Shown here: positions 18,169-25,959 of the stretch, one piece after another | Layout: every line of letters starts with the position of its first letter | Position numbering within the stretch: the first letter of the stretch is position 1 | DNA from: Myxococcales bacterium | GTDB lineage: Bacteria > Myxococcota_A > Polyangia > Palsa-1104 > JAEUJZ01 | Reading direction: 5' to 3' | Assembly: GCA_016794505.1 (NCBI GenBank) | Contig: JAEUJZ010000078.1 | Span: 1 to 64,000 of the forward strand | Length of the DNA stretch: 64,000 nucleotides | Notes under the pieces: generated by a model | Seen by the model: only the letters and a program-made list of their open reading frames with translations | Database searches by the model: none | Told to the model about the DNA's origin: nothing | Position numbers and translations under genes: made by a program

Positions 18169-19386
18169 ATGGCCACCGCCGCGACCGCATCGAGCCCCGC
18201 TTCGCGTATCGCCCTGGGGCGACCGAGCATCACCGAGGCAGAATTCGCCGCCGCACAGCGCGTCTTGGAGTCGCGCTGGTTGGTTCTGGGGGCAGAAAAT
18301 CGCGCCTTTGAAGAAGAGCTGGCCGCGTTCTGCGGTCGTCGCTACGCCGTCGCGCTGAGCTCAGGGACGGCGGCTCTGCATCTGGCGCTTTACGCCATGC
18401 TGCAGGAAGGCGCCGGGCACGCGGACTCGATCCTGGTGCCGGCGTTTACGTTTCCAGCGACGGCCAACATCGCGCGCTTTTTGCCCGGCCAGCCCGAGGT
18501 CGTCCTGGGCGATGTCACGGCCGACTCGTTCTGCATGGACGCGCGCTTGGCGGCGAGCTGGCTGTCGCAGCGACGTGGCCCCTGCATCTTGGTCCATCAG
18601 TTCGGGCATCCCGCGCCGTGGCCTGACAGCGTCGGCAAGACCGATGAAGAAGCGGCGCCCAGCCCGGAAAACGATGCGCTGATCTTGTCCGATGCCGCCT
18701 GCGCCATCGGCGTGCCGGGGGCGATGCGCGGTCGCGCCGTCTGCTTGTCGTTTCATCCGCGCAAGCTGTTGACAACCGGCGAAGGCGGAGCGGTGCTCAG
18801 CGACGATCAGGGCCTGATCGAAGAGCTGCGCACGCGGCGCGCTCATGGCTTGGTGGTTCGCCCCTCAAGCAGCGGCAAGCCCAGCCTGCCTGGCGAAGAC
18901 GTCGACATGCCGCAGCCCGGCTTGAACTATCGCTTGCCCGAGCTAGGCGCCGCCATCGGTCGTGTCCAGCTTGCGCGCCTGCCGCAGCTCATTGCTCGCC
19001 ATCGCGAGATCGCCGAGCACTATCGCGACCGCTTGTCGGGCCATGGCCTGACGTTTCAGACCGATCATGCGCAGCGCATCTACCAGACGTTTGCCGTGGT
19101 CTTGCCGAGCGGACACGATCGCGCGGCGCTGCGACAAAAAATGGCAGAGGCTGGCATCGAAACGCAGGTGGCTTCGTATGCACTGCATCATCTATCGGCG
19201 TACAGCGATGCCAAGGTCCTGCGGCTCAACGGCTCGGTCTCGGCGCGTCAGGACGGAGATCTGACGATTGCCAGCGAGCTACACAGCCGTGGACTGGCCT
19301 TGCCCCTGCACGCAGAGCTTCGCGATGCGGATATCGATCGCGTCTGTACGACGCTGCTTGCCGCCTTGCAAAAGCCGGGCAGCTAG
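18169..19386 (+). CDS. DegT/DnrJ/EryC1-type PLP aminotransferase
   Basis: The gene encodes 405 aa from the ATG at 18169; upstream in-frame starts would run into the divergent protease gene. The family hallmarks are present: ALSSGTAALHLAL, VPAFTFPATANIARFLPGQPEVVLGDV, LSDAACAIG and the PLP-lysine motif SFHPRKLLTTGEGG, then GLNYRLPELGAAIGRVQLARL. Such enzymes aminate keto-sugars for O-antigen, glycan or antibiotic sugars. No sugar-nucleotide genes surround it, so the substrate cannot be inferred. Confidence 0.92.
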   Translation: MATAATASSPASRIALGRPSITEAEFAAAQRVLESRWLVLGAENRAFEEELAAFCGRRYAVALSSGTAALHLALYAMLQEGAGHADSILVPAFTFPATANIARFLPGQPEVVLGDVTADSFCMDARLAASWLSQRRGPCILVHQFGHPAPWPDSVGKTDEEAAPSPENDALILSDAACAIGVPGAMRGRAVCLSFHPRKLLTTGEGGAVLSDDQGLIEELRTRRAHGLVVRPSSSGKPSLPGEDVDMPQPGLNYRLPELGAAIGRVQLARLPQLIARHREIAEHYRDRLSGHGLTFQTDHAQRIYQTFAVVLPSGHDRAALRQKMAEAGIETQVASYALHHLSAYSDAKVLRLNGSVSARQDGDLTIASELHSRGLALPLHAELRDADIDRVCTTLLAALQKPGS

Positions 19387-19434
19387 GCGAGGCCGGGCCC
19401 GCTGGGGATACAAGCCGCCGCGACACTTGACCGG

Positions 19435-20607
19435 ATGCGCATCTGCGAGATAGGACTGCCGACGATGTGTACGCACCAGAATGGGCAGCTACCAGGCCTT
19501 GTTTCGCGCCAGTTCGACGGGTCATCCCCGCGGCTGGGTAGGTCGCGGCAGTTGCTTTCGTGGGGGCCGCAGGGCAGGTGGCTGCGCGTGGCCTGCTTGG
19601 CGCTTTGGGCCTGGCTTTCGGGCGGCATGATTCCGTCGGTCCGGGCACAAGACTACGCCGCGGCCGGTCAGCACTTTGACGCCGCACAAGAGGCCTTTCA
19701 AAAAGGCAACTTCAAGCTGGCGGCGCAGCAGTATCAAGCGGCCTATGCGATCACCAAGGACGCCGCGCTCTTGTTCAGCATCGGCGAGAGCTGGCAGCGC
19801 GCAGGCGAGTCGCAAAAGGCCCTGGATGCGTACCGCGCGTATCTGCGGGAACAGCCGACGGCGAGCGATCGGGCCGAAGTGGAAAAGCGCATCCAAGCAC
19901 TGCAAGAGGCACTGGCCGCACCGCCGGCCACGCCGGGGCAGACCGCGACGGGAAGCCCCCCTGCCACCGCGACCTCACCAGGGGCGACGAGCGGCACGGA
20001 TCCAGCGCGGCCCGCGGGAATACCACCTGCTGGCAGCGCCAGCACCGCGCAGCCGACAGCGGTACCCGACGCCAAACCCGAAGCCAAGCCTGAGGCCAAG
20101 CCTGAGGCCAAACCCGAAGCGAAACCCGAAGCCAAGCCCGAAGCACCGCCGACGATTACTCCGCCCGTTGGGGAAAAGCCGACGGCGCTGCGCACAGCCG
20201 CTTGGGTGGGAACTGCGGCGGCGGTTGCCTTGGGCACGGCGGGGGCCATCGTCGGCTTGGGGGCACAGAACCGCGCCGATGAGCTTCGCCGCCGCACGAC
20301 GCTGCTCGTCGGCAATGCTCCGCCGCAGTACGACGAAAACCAGGCCGAGGCCTATGCCACGCTGATGTCCGAAGGGCAGAGCTACAACACGGCCAGCATC
20401 GCGCTTTTGTCGGCCGCGGGTGTGGCGACGGTGGCGAGCGTTGTGCTGTTTATCCTCGACTTCCGGCTGCAGAAGACGCGTGCCCAGGCCCGCAGCGAGG
20501 CCAAGCCCGGAGTCGCCTGGCTGCCGACGCTGGGCCTGCGTCCGTCGGTCGCTTCGGGTGGGCCGTTGAAGAATCCACAACCCGCGCTCTTGGCTGGGAG
20601 CTTCTAG
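19435..20607 (+). CDS. TPR protein with KPEA repeat linker
   Basis: The gene encodes 390 aa as an upper limit; the true start may be a later ATG (19468 or near the signal), because the first ~45 residues lack protein character. A signal-like segment (LRVACLALWAWLSGGMIPSVRAQ) leads into two TPR units (YAAAGQHFDAAQEAFQKGNF, ALLFSIGESWQRAGESQKALDAYRAYL). A Pro/Ala/Thr linker includes six KPEA tetrapeptides encoded by a 12-bp tandem repeat. Two hydrophobic helices lie near the C-terminus. The layout resembles the TPR protein at 8793-9779. It is followed immediately (TAGATG) by a small Cys-rich gene. Confidence 0.8.
   Translation: MRICEIGLPTMCTHQNGQLPGLVSRQFDGSSPRLGRSRQLLSWGPQGRWLRVACLALWAWLSGGMIPSVRAQDYAAAGQHFDAAQEAFQKGNFKLAAQQYQAAYAITKDAALLFSIGESWQRAGESQKALDAYRAYLREQPTASDRAEVEKRIQALQEALAAPPATPGQTATGSPPATATSPGATSGTDPARPAGIPPAGSASTAQPTAVPDAKPEAKPEAKPEAKPEAKPEAKPEAPPTITPPVGEKPTALRTAAWVGTAAAVALGTAGAIVGLGAQNRADELRRRTTLLVGNAPPQYDENQAEAYATLMSEGQSYNTASIALLSAAGVATVASVVLFILDFRLQKTRAQARSEAKPGVAWLPTLGLRPSVASGGPLKNPQPALLAGSF
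20071..20142 (+). repeat. Six tandem 12-bp units encoding AKPE
   Basis: Six head-to-tail copies of a 12-bp unit (consensus GCCAAACCCGAA with silent variants) lie in frame in the TPR gene. Such in-frame units can change number without frameshift, altering linker length. Confidence 0.9.
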
Positions 20608-20913
20608 ATGACCCTGCGCCCTGTCGCATTTCGACGCTGGCAGACGGCGAGCTTGATCGCGGTCGGTCCGCTCGCTGCGGTGCTGCTGTTTGTCCGCTGC
20701 TTCAACCCGTCGCTGCCCACCTGCAGCTATCGCTGCGACACCAAAGATCGCGCCTGCCCGCCGGAATACGAGTGCCGCAGCGACTCGATCTGTCACTTGA
20801 AGGGCAGCACCGAGGCGTGCTCGTTCACCTTTGATCTGTCGTCGCCGTCGCTCGACTTTGCCAGCCCGCCGGACCTTGGCAGCTCGTCGGACATGTCGCC
20901 CGCGGATATGTAG
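20608..20913 (+). CDS. Small Cys-rich membrane-anchored or secreted protein
   Basis: The gene encodes 101 aa and starts on the base after the TPR gene's stop, so the pair is co-translated. An N-terminal hydrophobic segment (LIAVGPLAAVLLFVRC) could be a lipoprotein-type signal or anchor. A compact Cys-rich module follows (CSYRCDTKDRACPPEYECRSDSICH, seven Cys with regular spacing), then an Asp/Ser/Pro-rich tail. It resembles the short defensin- or EGF-like modules common on surface proteins of Myxococcota. Function unknown. Confidence 0.75.
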   Translation: MTLRPVAFRRWQTASLIAVGPLAAVLLFVRCFNPSLPTCSYRCDTKDRACPPEYECRSDSICHLKGSTEACSFTFDLSSPSLDFASPPDLGSSSDMSPADM

Positions 20914-20952
20914 CAACACGCGGCGTTGCTCCGCGTCAGACGATATGCGCGA

Positions 20953-21702
20953 CTACGGAAATTGTTGCGTGCCTTGTACGGGGGTGCTGGGCGACAGCGG
21001 GACGCTAGGCTCGGTAAGCTGCGCGTCGGTGGTCGAGGTCAAGCGGAACGAATACGGCCCCGGTCGACCGTTCGGTGAGCTGAGCGTGTAATAGCCATAG
21101 CTCTCGGGCTTGAGGTCGATGTAGCTCGCGCCCTCTTTTAGCTCGACGCGCTTCACGGGGAGACGGCTGTTGCGAACCTGTACACCCATCCACCACTGCG
21201 ACGTGCCGTCTTTGTATTTGTAAGAGATCGGCCCGCTGACGGCGCACGCGACGGGCTGCCAGGTGATCTTGACGCGGCCCATGACGGGATCGGCGATCTT
21301 GGCAAAGGCCTCTTGGCTGAGGTCGAGGTCGCCGCTTTTGCACTCGGGACACAGATCGACGATGCGCACGACGATCTTGTTGGCTTCGCCTTTGGGGCCG
21401 GTGACTTCGACGCACATGCCGCAGACGGCGCTGTTCTGCCACTGCGGGCTGTTCATGGCGGCGACCATCAGGTTCTGCGGCGATGGGTCGTAGGAACAGG
21501 CGCCTGCCCCCGTCGCGCCGTAATACGTGCCCTCGCCGGTATAGCTCACGCCAAGGCTGGGCTGCGTGCCGGGCAGCTGCTGCGGACCTCCGGTATTGCC
21601 GTCGGGGCTGCCGCCACCGCAGGCGACGAGCCAAGCGGCTCCAAGCAGAGAACACGCAGACGCGCGACGTGTGGCCAAAGAATGCGGCAAGCGATGTGAC
21701 AT
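20953..21702 (-). CDS. Expansin-like lipoprotein
   Basis: The gene encodes 249 aa. The ATG at 21702 follows AGGGGAG. The signal ends WLVAC (lipoprotein). Domain 1 is a double-psi beta-barrel with GEGTYYGATGAGACSYD, VAAMNSPQWQNSAVCGMCVEV, VRIVDLCPECKSGDLDLS and the His-less catalytic-type Asp region seen in expansins. Domain 2 is a CBM63-like beta-sandwich (KDGTSQWWMGVQVRNSRLPV, GPYSFRLTS). Expansins loosen cellulose or peptidoglycan networks without hydrolysis. The protein is probably surface-tethered. It is divergent from a Cys-rich lipoprotein gene. Confidence 0.87.
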   Translation of the reverse strand: MSHRLPHSLATRRASACSLLGAAWLVACGGGSPDGNTGGPQQLPGTQPSLGVSYTGEGTYYGATGAGACSYDPSPQNLMVAAMNSPQWQNSAVCGMCVEVTGPKGEANKIVVRIVDLCPECKSGDLDLSQEAFAKIADPVMGRVKITWQPVACAVSGPISYKYKDGTSQWWMGVQVRNSRLPVKRVELKEGASYIDLKPESYGYYTLSSPNGRPGPYSFRLTSTTDAQLTEPSVPLSPSTPVQGTQQFP

Positions 21703-21974
21703 TTGGCTCCCCTTTTGGTTGCGATGCGGGAGCCAACGTTCCACGTCATCCTCGGCCCCCGAGCCTTTGATTGTATCGACAGCGACCCTCGGCGCGCCGC
21801 GTTCTTCCGGCTGCCTACGCGGTGTCCGCGCGGGCCGCTGCTCTCTCGACGAATCGCAGGTTTGGGCTAAGCCGCGGGAAGCGCGGGCGAATCAGCAAGG
21901 CTGACTTTGCGGCAGATCCGCGTGATATTCTCGACGGAATCACCATGTAGAGGGCTCTGCCCAGGGGGGAAGGC

Positions 21975-22886
21975 ATGCAGCGCTTTGGCCGTTCATTACT
22001 GGCCTTCTGTATCGGCGTCCTGTCGACCACTGCGGTGGGCTGCGGCGCGAACCAAGGCTGCGAAGAGTACGCGACGGCGTACTGCACGCGTCAGGTGGGC
22101 TGTTCAAACTTCTGGTCATCGGTCTATGCAGCAGACTTCGAAATCTGCCGCACGAACCGCATGCAGCGCTGCCAGCTAAATACCAAGTCGCCAGATACAA
22201 GCTGGACGCAAGACGTGGCGCAGGCCTGCGCCCGCGGCATCAACGCCGAGTCGTGTGATGACTTCCTGCTTGGGGTCCTGCCGCCCGAGTGTCGCGTGCC
22301 GGGCAAGCGGGCCGTCGGTGCCCCCTGTGGCGATCGCTTCCAGTGTGACTCGCTGCAGTGCGTTGTGTCGACGGAAGGCTCGCTGTGTGGCGCGTGTGCG
22401 GCGCTGCCCAAGCAGGGCCAGTCCTGCGGCACGCTGCGCCTGTGCGACGACGGTCTGCAGTGCGTGACCGATGTCTGTCAGCCGCTGCGCGGGGCCGGCG
22501 AAGCCTGCAGCGGAAGCGTTCGCTGCAAGCCCTCGCTTTCGTGCATGGTGGGTACCTGCCAAGACCCGATGCAGGGTGCGGCCTGCAACAGCCAGTTCGA
22601 CTGCAACTTCCACCAGATTCAGTACTGCGACGCATCGACGCTGACCTGCGAGAAGTACCCGCTGACCGTCGCCAAGGTCAACGAGGCCTGCGGCTCGGCC
22701 TTTGATGGCGATACGATCTGCACTCCCGATGCGTACTGCCGCACGGCGTCGTCGGCGGCGTTTGGTATCTGCACCAAGCTGCCGACGGAAGGTCAGCCCT
22801 GCGCGACCAGCGAAAACCTGTGCGCAAGCCCGTACACCTGCGTCGGCGGTGTCTGCAAGATCTTCGACCGCGGCTCCTGCAAGTAA
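21975..22886 (+). CDS. Cys-rich lipoprotein with Dickkopf-like repeats
   Basis: The gene encodes 303 aa. GGGGGGAAGG precedes the ATG. The signal ends STTAVGC. After an N-terminal domain with CEEYATAYCTRQVGC, the protein consists of repeated modules of the form G-x-x-C-x(6)-C-x2-L-x-C-x(10)-C (GAPCGDRFQCDSLQCVVS, GQSCGTLRLCDDGLQCV, GEACSGSVRCKPSLSC, GQPCATSENLCASPYTCV). This is the Dickkopf/Cys-rich pattern often seen in large numbers in myxobacterial genomes. It is probably an adhesive or structural surface lipoprotein. Confidence 0.85.
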   Translation: MQRFGRSLLAFCIGVLSTTAVGCGANQGCEEYATAYCTRQVGCSNFWSSVYAADFEICRTNRMQRCQLNTKSPDTSWTQDVAQACARGINAESCDDFLLGVLPPECRVPGKRAVGAPCGDRFQCDSLQCVVSTEGSLCGACAALPKQGQSCGTLRLCDDGLQCVTDVCQPLRGAGEACSGSVRCKPSLSCMVGTCQDPMQGAACNSQFDCNFHQIQYCDASTLTCEKYPLTVAKVNEACGSAFDGDTICTPDAYCRTASSAAFGICTKLPTEGQPCATSENLCASPYTCVGGVCKIFDRGSCK

Positions 22887-22907
22887 TCCCCTAAACAACA
22901 GCGACGG

Positions 22908-22929
22908 CACAGGGCCCCCCGACCCTGTG
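22908..22929 (+). terminator. Possible hairpin after the Cys-rich lipoprotein gene
   Basis: CACAGGG (22908-22914) pairs perfectly with CCCTGTG (22923-22929) around an 8-nt C-rich loop, 22 bp past the stop. There is no T-run after it. Confidence 0.35.
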
Positions 22930-23027
22930 TGTCCGACCGCACGAACGAGCGCCTGGCCTGTTTGGCGGGCCGGCTTGCGACCCATACAGCGACGGCGCTC
23001 GCGCGCTCGCGGTGATCGCGACGGTGC

Positions 23028-24113
23028 TTACGGCGTGATGCGCGTCGGCGGATCGGCGGTGTTGCCCGAGCCGAATGAGCTCACGTAGCGATACGAGATC
23101 CAGCCGTAGCCGGGCTGCTTGCTGTGGGTGTTGCCGAAGCGGTCGGTGCCCCAGCTGTTCTTAAACAGGAAGAAGCCCTTTTCCTTAACCGGCTTGCCCA
23201 TGCTGTCGACCACCGGCTTGCCGTCCTTGTCGACGGTCTGGACTTCCAGCGTGTCATCCCAGCCGACGAGCTGAACCGAGTGACCGGCTGGCTTCTTGCG
23301 GCTCTCGGTCTGGTCGGTGCTGTTCGGATAAAGGACATAGCCCTTGCTGAAGTACGTCGCATTGACCGGCAGCGTCGACGCGCGGTGGTTCCAAGCCTGA
23401 TAGAAGAAGTCCATACCGACGACGACGCCGGACTTCTTTTCGTAAATGACGTTCTTGATCGAGCTCGTCGACACCCAGCGCGAGGCCGGCAGCTTGTACT
23501 TGGGCGCCGTCTTGGCCGCGGCCGGTGGCTCGCCCTGCGTCCAGCACTTCGTCGGCTGCGACTCGCCCGTGCAAGCCGGATCCTCGGCGGTGGTCCACGG
23601 GTTGGGGTTGTACGGCCAGGCCGACTCGACGGGCACGCCGTACTTCACAACGGCCTGCAGGTTGTAGTTGTCCGAGGAGCCTTCGCTGGTGGTGAACGCC
23701 TTGACCTGGACCTTGACCGACCACTGCAGGTACTGCTCGGAAAAGTCAGGCGTGGCCAGGCCCGCCTTTTTGTACAGCGACTCGACCAGGCCCATCGTCG
23801 AGAAGATCGAGCACACACCGCGGCGCGACTGGTTGCGCACGGGCGCCTGCAGCGACAGGATGTCGAACTTCGTCGGCAGCACCACGTCGGCCTTGCCTTC
23901 AAAGGCGATGTTTTCGTCTCCTGGGAAGTCAGCCTTCAGTGCCGACAGCGAGGCCAGCGGCGCGTCGTTGCCGTCGACCTGATCGGCTGCCACAGGCGGC
24001 GACATTTCTTCTTCGGCCGGCTCGCCGCAGCCTGCGGCAGTCAGGCACAGGGCAAGTGGCGCCACAAGCAGCGAGGAAAGAGTCAAACGACGAGGAAGCG
24101 AGGATGTTTGCAT
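23028..24113 (-). CDS. Papain-family (C1A) cysteine protease lipoprotein
   Basis: The gene encodes 361 aa. The ATG at 24113 follows AAGGAGA. A lipoprotein-type signal (ending LTAAGC) and a short acidic pro-region precede the protease domain. The oxyanion Gln and nucleophile are Q95 and C101 in QSRRGVCSIFS, the catalytic His is H278 (GHSVQLVGWDD) and the Asn is N319 (FKNSWGTD). The typical QGxCGSCW sequence is replaced by QSRRGVCSIF, a variant of this bacterial subgroup. An extracytoplasmic, perhaps surface-bound, proteolytic role is likely. It is divergent from gcvT. Confidence 0.9.
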   Translation of the reverse strand: MQTSSLPRRLTLSSLLVAPLALCLTAAGCGEPAEEEMSPPVAADQVDGNDAPLASLSALKADFPGDENIAFEGKADVVLPTKFDILSLQAPVRNQSRRGVCSIFSTMGLVESLYKKAGLATPDFSEQYLQWSVKVQVKAFTTSEGSSDNYNLQAVVKYGVPVESAWPYNPNPWTTAEDPACTGESQPTKCWTQGEPPAAAKTAPKYKLPASRWVSTSSIKNVIYEKKSGVVVGMDFFYQAWNHRASTLPVNATYFSKGYVLYPNSTDQTESRKKPAGHSVQLVGWDDTLEVQTVDKDGKPVVDSMGKPVKEKGFFLFKNSWGTDRFGNTHSKQPGYGWISYRYVSSFGSGNTADPPTRITP

Positions 24114-24209
24114 GTCAGTCTCCTTGAATGAATAAAGCGTCGACGGTAAGCGCCGATGCGCAGCCAGCGCCCAAGGGGCGCAACGGCCCGCGCAAGATAT
24201 TGCAAGGGG

Positions 24210-24238
24210 CTGACAATTCAAGGCTTTTCCGGTCTAAT
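24210..24238 (+). promoter_or_regulatory. Sigma70-type promoter for gcvTHP
   Basis: CTGACA (24210-24215), a 17-bp spacer and TCTAAT (24233-24238) each differ from consensus at one base. Initiation about 7 bp past the -10 would fall ~5 bp before the gcvT ATG (24250). The mRNA would then be nearly leaderless, consistent with the absence of a ribosome site there. Confidence 0.5.
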
Positions 24239-24249
24239 GCCGGTCGCCT

Positions 24250-25407
24250 ATGAGCCACGGTCCATCTGAGCCTTCCGACCATTCCTCGGCGGGGAAACCC
24301 GCTCCCAAGCGAACGCCTCTTTACGATCGCCACGTTGCACTGGGCGCCCGCATCATCGACTTCGGCGGCTGGGCCATGCCCGTGCAGTACGCGTCGATTC
24401 TCGAAGAGCACAAAGCGGTGCGCACGGGCGTCGGCCTGTTCGACGTCTGCCACATGGGCGAGGTCGAATTCGTCGGCCTCGGCGCTGTGGACGCCGTCGA
24501 GAAGCTGGTTACCAACGACGTGCGCAAGCTGGTCGATGGCCAGGCGCGCTATACCGCGGTCTGTTACGAAGACGGCGGCATCGTCGACGACTGCATCGTC
24601 TATCGCGAGCGGCACGACCGCATCGTCATCGTCATCAACGCATCCAACATCGAAAAAGACATCGCCTGGTTCCGCAAGCACACCGACGGGCGGACCGACT
24701 GCGTGCTGCGCGATCTATCGGCCGAGACCGGTCTGATCGCGGTGCAGGGGCCGCACGCTGCGGCGCTGCTCGATCGCTTGGCGCACGAGGCCGGCTTTTC
24801 AGCCCTGAAGTCGTTTCACTTCAAGGCCGGTGAAATGCTGGGCGTCACCGTCTGGGCGGCGCGTACCGGGTATACCGGAGAAGACGGCTTTGAGCTGTTC
24901 TGTCCAGCCAGCGAAGCGGCGCGGATCTGGGATGCGCTGCTTTCAGCCGGCGGTGACTTTGGCGTCAAGCCCTGCGGTCTGGGGGCCCGCGATACGCTGC
25001 GTTTGGAGGCCTGCTTGTCGCTATACGGCAACGACATCGACCAGACGACGACGCCGTACGAAGCCGGCCTGGGCTGGGTGGTCAAGCTCGACCACGACTT
25101 CATCGGTCGCCCCGCGCTTGAGCAGAAGAAAGCCGCGGGCCTGTCGCGAAAGTTGGTCGCCTTCGTCATGGAAGGACGTGGCACGGCGCGACATGGCTAT
25201 CCAATTTTTGCCGAGCCAGAAGGTGGAGCGCCGATTGGCATCGTCACCTCAGGCAGCTTGGGTCCGACGGTGGGCAAGAACATCGGCCTGGGCTATGTGC
25301 CGATTGCACGAGCCGAGGTGGGCCAGACTCTGTATGTCGACTGCCGCGGCAAGCGCATCGCCGCGCTGCTCGCCAAGTCGCCGTTTTATCGTCGCAGCGC
25401 TGTCTAA
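24250..25407 (+). CDS. gcvT: Glycine cleavage system T protein (aminomethyltransferase)
   Basis: The gene encodes 385 aa. GcvT features are clear: TPLYDRHVALGARIIDFGGWAMPVQY, GLFDVCHMGEVEF, YTAVCYEDGGIVDDCIVY, ARTGYTGEDGFELFCP, GLGARDTLRLEACLSLYGNDID and C-terminal GIVTSGSLGPTVGKNIGLGYV. It transfers the methylene group from the aminomethyl-lipoyl H protein to tetrahydrofolate, releasing ammonia. The first ~20 residues are a Ser/Pro-rich extension. It is the first gene of a four-gene set with gcvH, gcvPA and gcvPB; lpd is not in the window. Confidence 0.97.
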   Translation: MSHGPSEPSDHSSAGKPAPKRTPLYDRHVALGARIIDFGGWAMPVQYASILEEHKAVRTGVGLFDVCHMGEVEFVGLGAVDAVEKLVTNDVRKLVDGQARYTAVCYEDGGIVDDCIVYRERHDRIVIVINASNIEKDIAWFRKHTDGRTDCVLRDLSAETGLIAVQGPHAAALLDRLAHEAGFSALKSFHFKAGEMLGVTVWAARTGYTGEDGFELFCPASEAARIWDALLSAGGDFGVKPCGLGARDTLRLEACLSLYGNDIDQTTTPYEAGLGWVVKLDHDFIGRPALEQKKAAGLSRKLVAFVMEGRGTARHGYPIFAEPEGGAPIGIVTSGSLGPTVGKNIGLGYVPIARAEVGQTLYVDCRGKRIAALLAKSPFYRRSAV

Positions 25408-25433
25408 AGCGTCAACGAAAAGAGAAGAGCACA

Positions 25434-25829
25434 ATGTCCAAGGACTACCCCAACGACCTGCGGTACACGAACGACCATGAGTGGGTGCGCATAAACGGCA
25501 AGATTGCCACGGTGGGCATCACGGCCTATGCCGTCGAGCAGCTTGGCGATATCACGCTGATCGATCTGCCGAAAGAGGGCGAGAAGTTCGCACGCGGTGC
25601 GCAGCTTGCGACGGTGGAATCGGTCAAGGCCGTGTCTGATATCTATGCTCCCGTTTCAGGCTCGGTCGTCAAGGTCAACGTCCCCGTCGGTGACAGCCCC
25701 GAGATGCTCAACGAAGACTGCTATGACGAAGGCTGGATCGTCGAGCTAGAGATGAGCAATCCGTCGGAAGTCGATCAGCTAATGACCAGCGCGCAGTACG
25801 AAAAAGAGCTGAGCGACAACGCGCACTAG
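25434..25829 (+). CDS. gcvH: Glycine cleavage system H protein
   Basis: The gene encodes 131 aa. AGAAGAG precedes the ATG. The lipoyl attachment lysine is K65 in ATVESVKAVSDIYAPVSG, at the normal place, with flanking H-protein motifs (YTNDHEWVRI, GITAYAVEQLGDITLIDLP, NEDCYDEGWIVELE). The protein carries the aminomethyl group between P, T and L proteins. It lies 26 bp after gcvT. Confidence 0.98.
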   Translation: MSKDYPNDLRYTNDHEWVRINGKIATVGITAYAVEQLGDITLIDLPKEGEKFARGAQLATVESVKAVSDIYAPVSGSVVKVNVPVGDSPEMLNEDCYDEGWIVELEMSNPSEVDQLMTSAQYEKELSDNAH

Positions 25830-25959
25830 CACCCGCCCCGTTGGCGCGCAGGCCGTATGCGCGTGCGCTGCCACGGCAGTCACCGTCACCAAACGAAATC
25901 AAAAAAAGATGCGCCACGGAGCCGGCTGGCTTCGGCGGCCGTCGCATAGGGCGATCTCG

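Noticed and set aside
24114..24249. Glycine riboswitch upstream of gcvT
   Set aside because: The intergenic region is ~135 bp and divergent, the likely promoter abuts gcvT, and no tandem aptamer-like pairing was seen.
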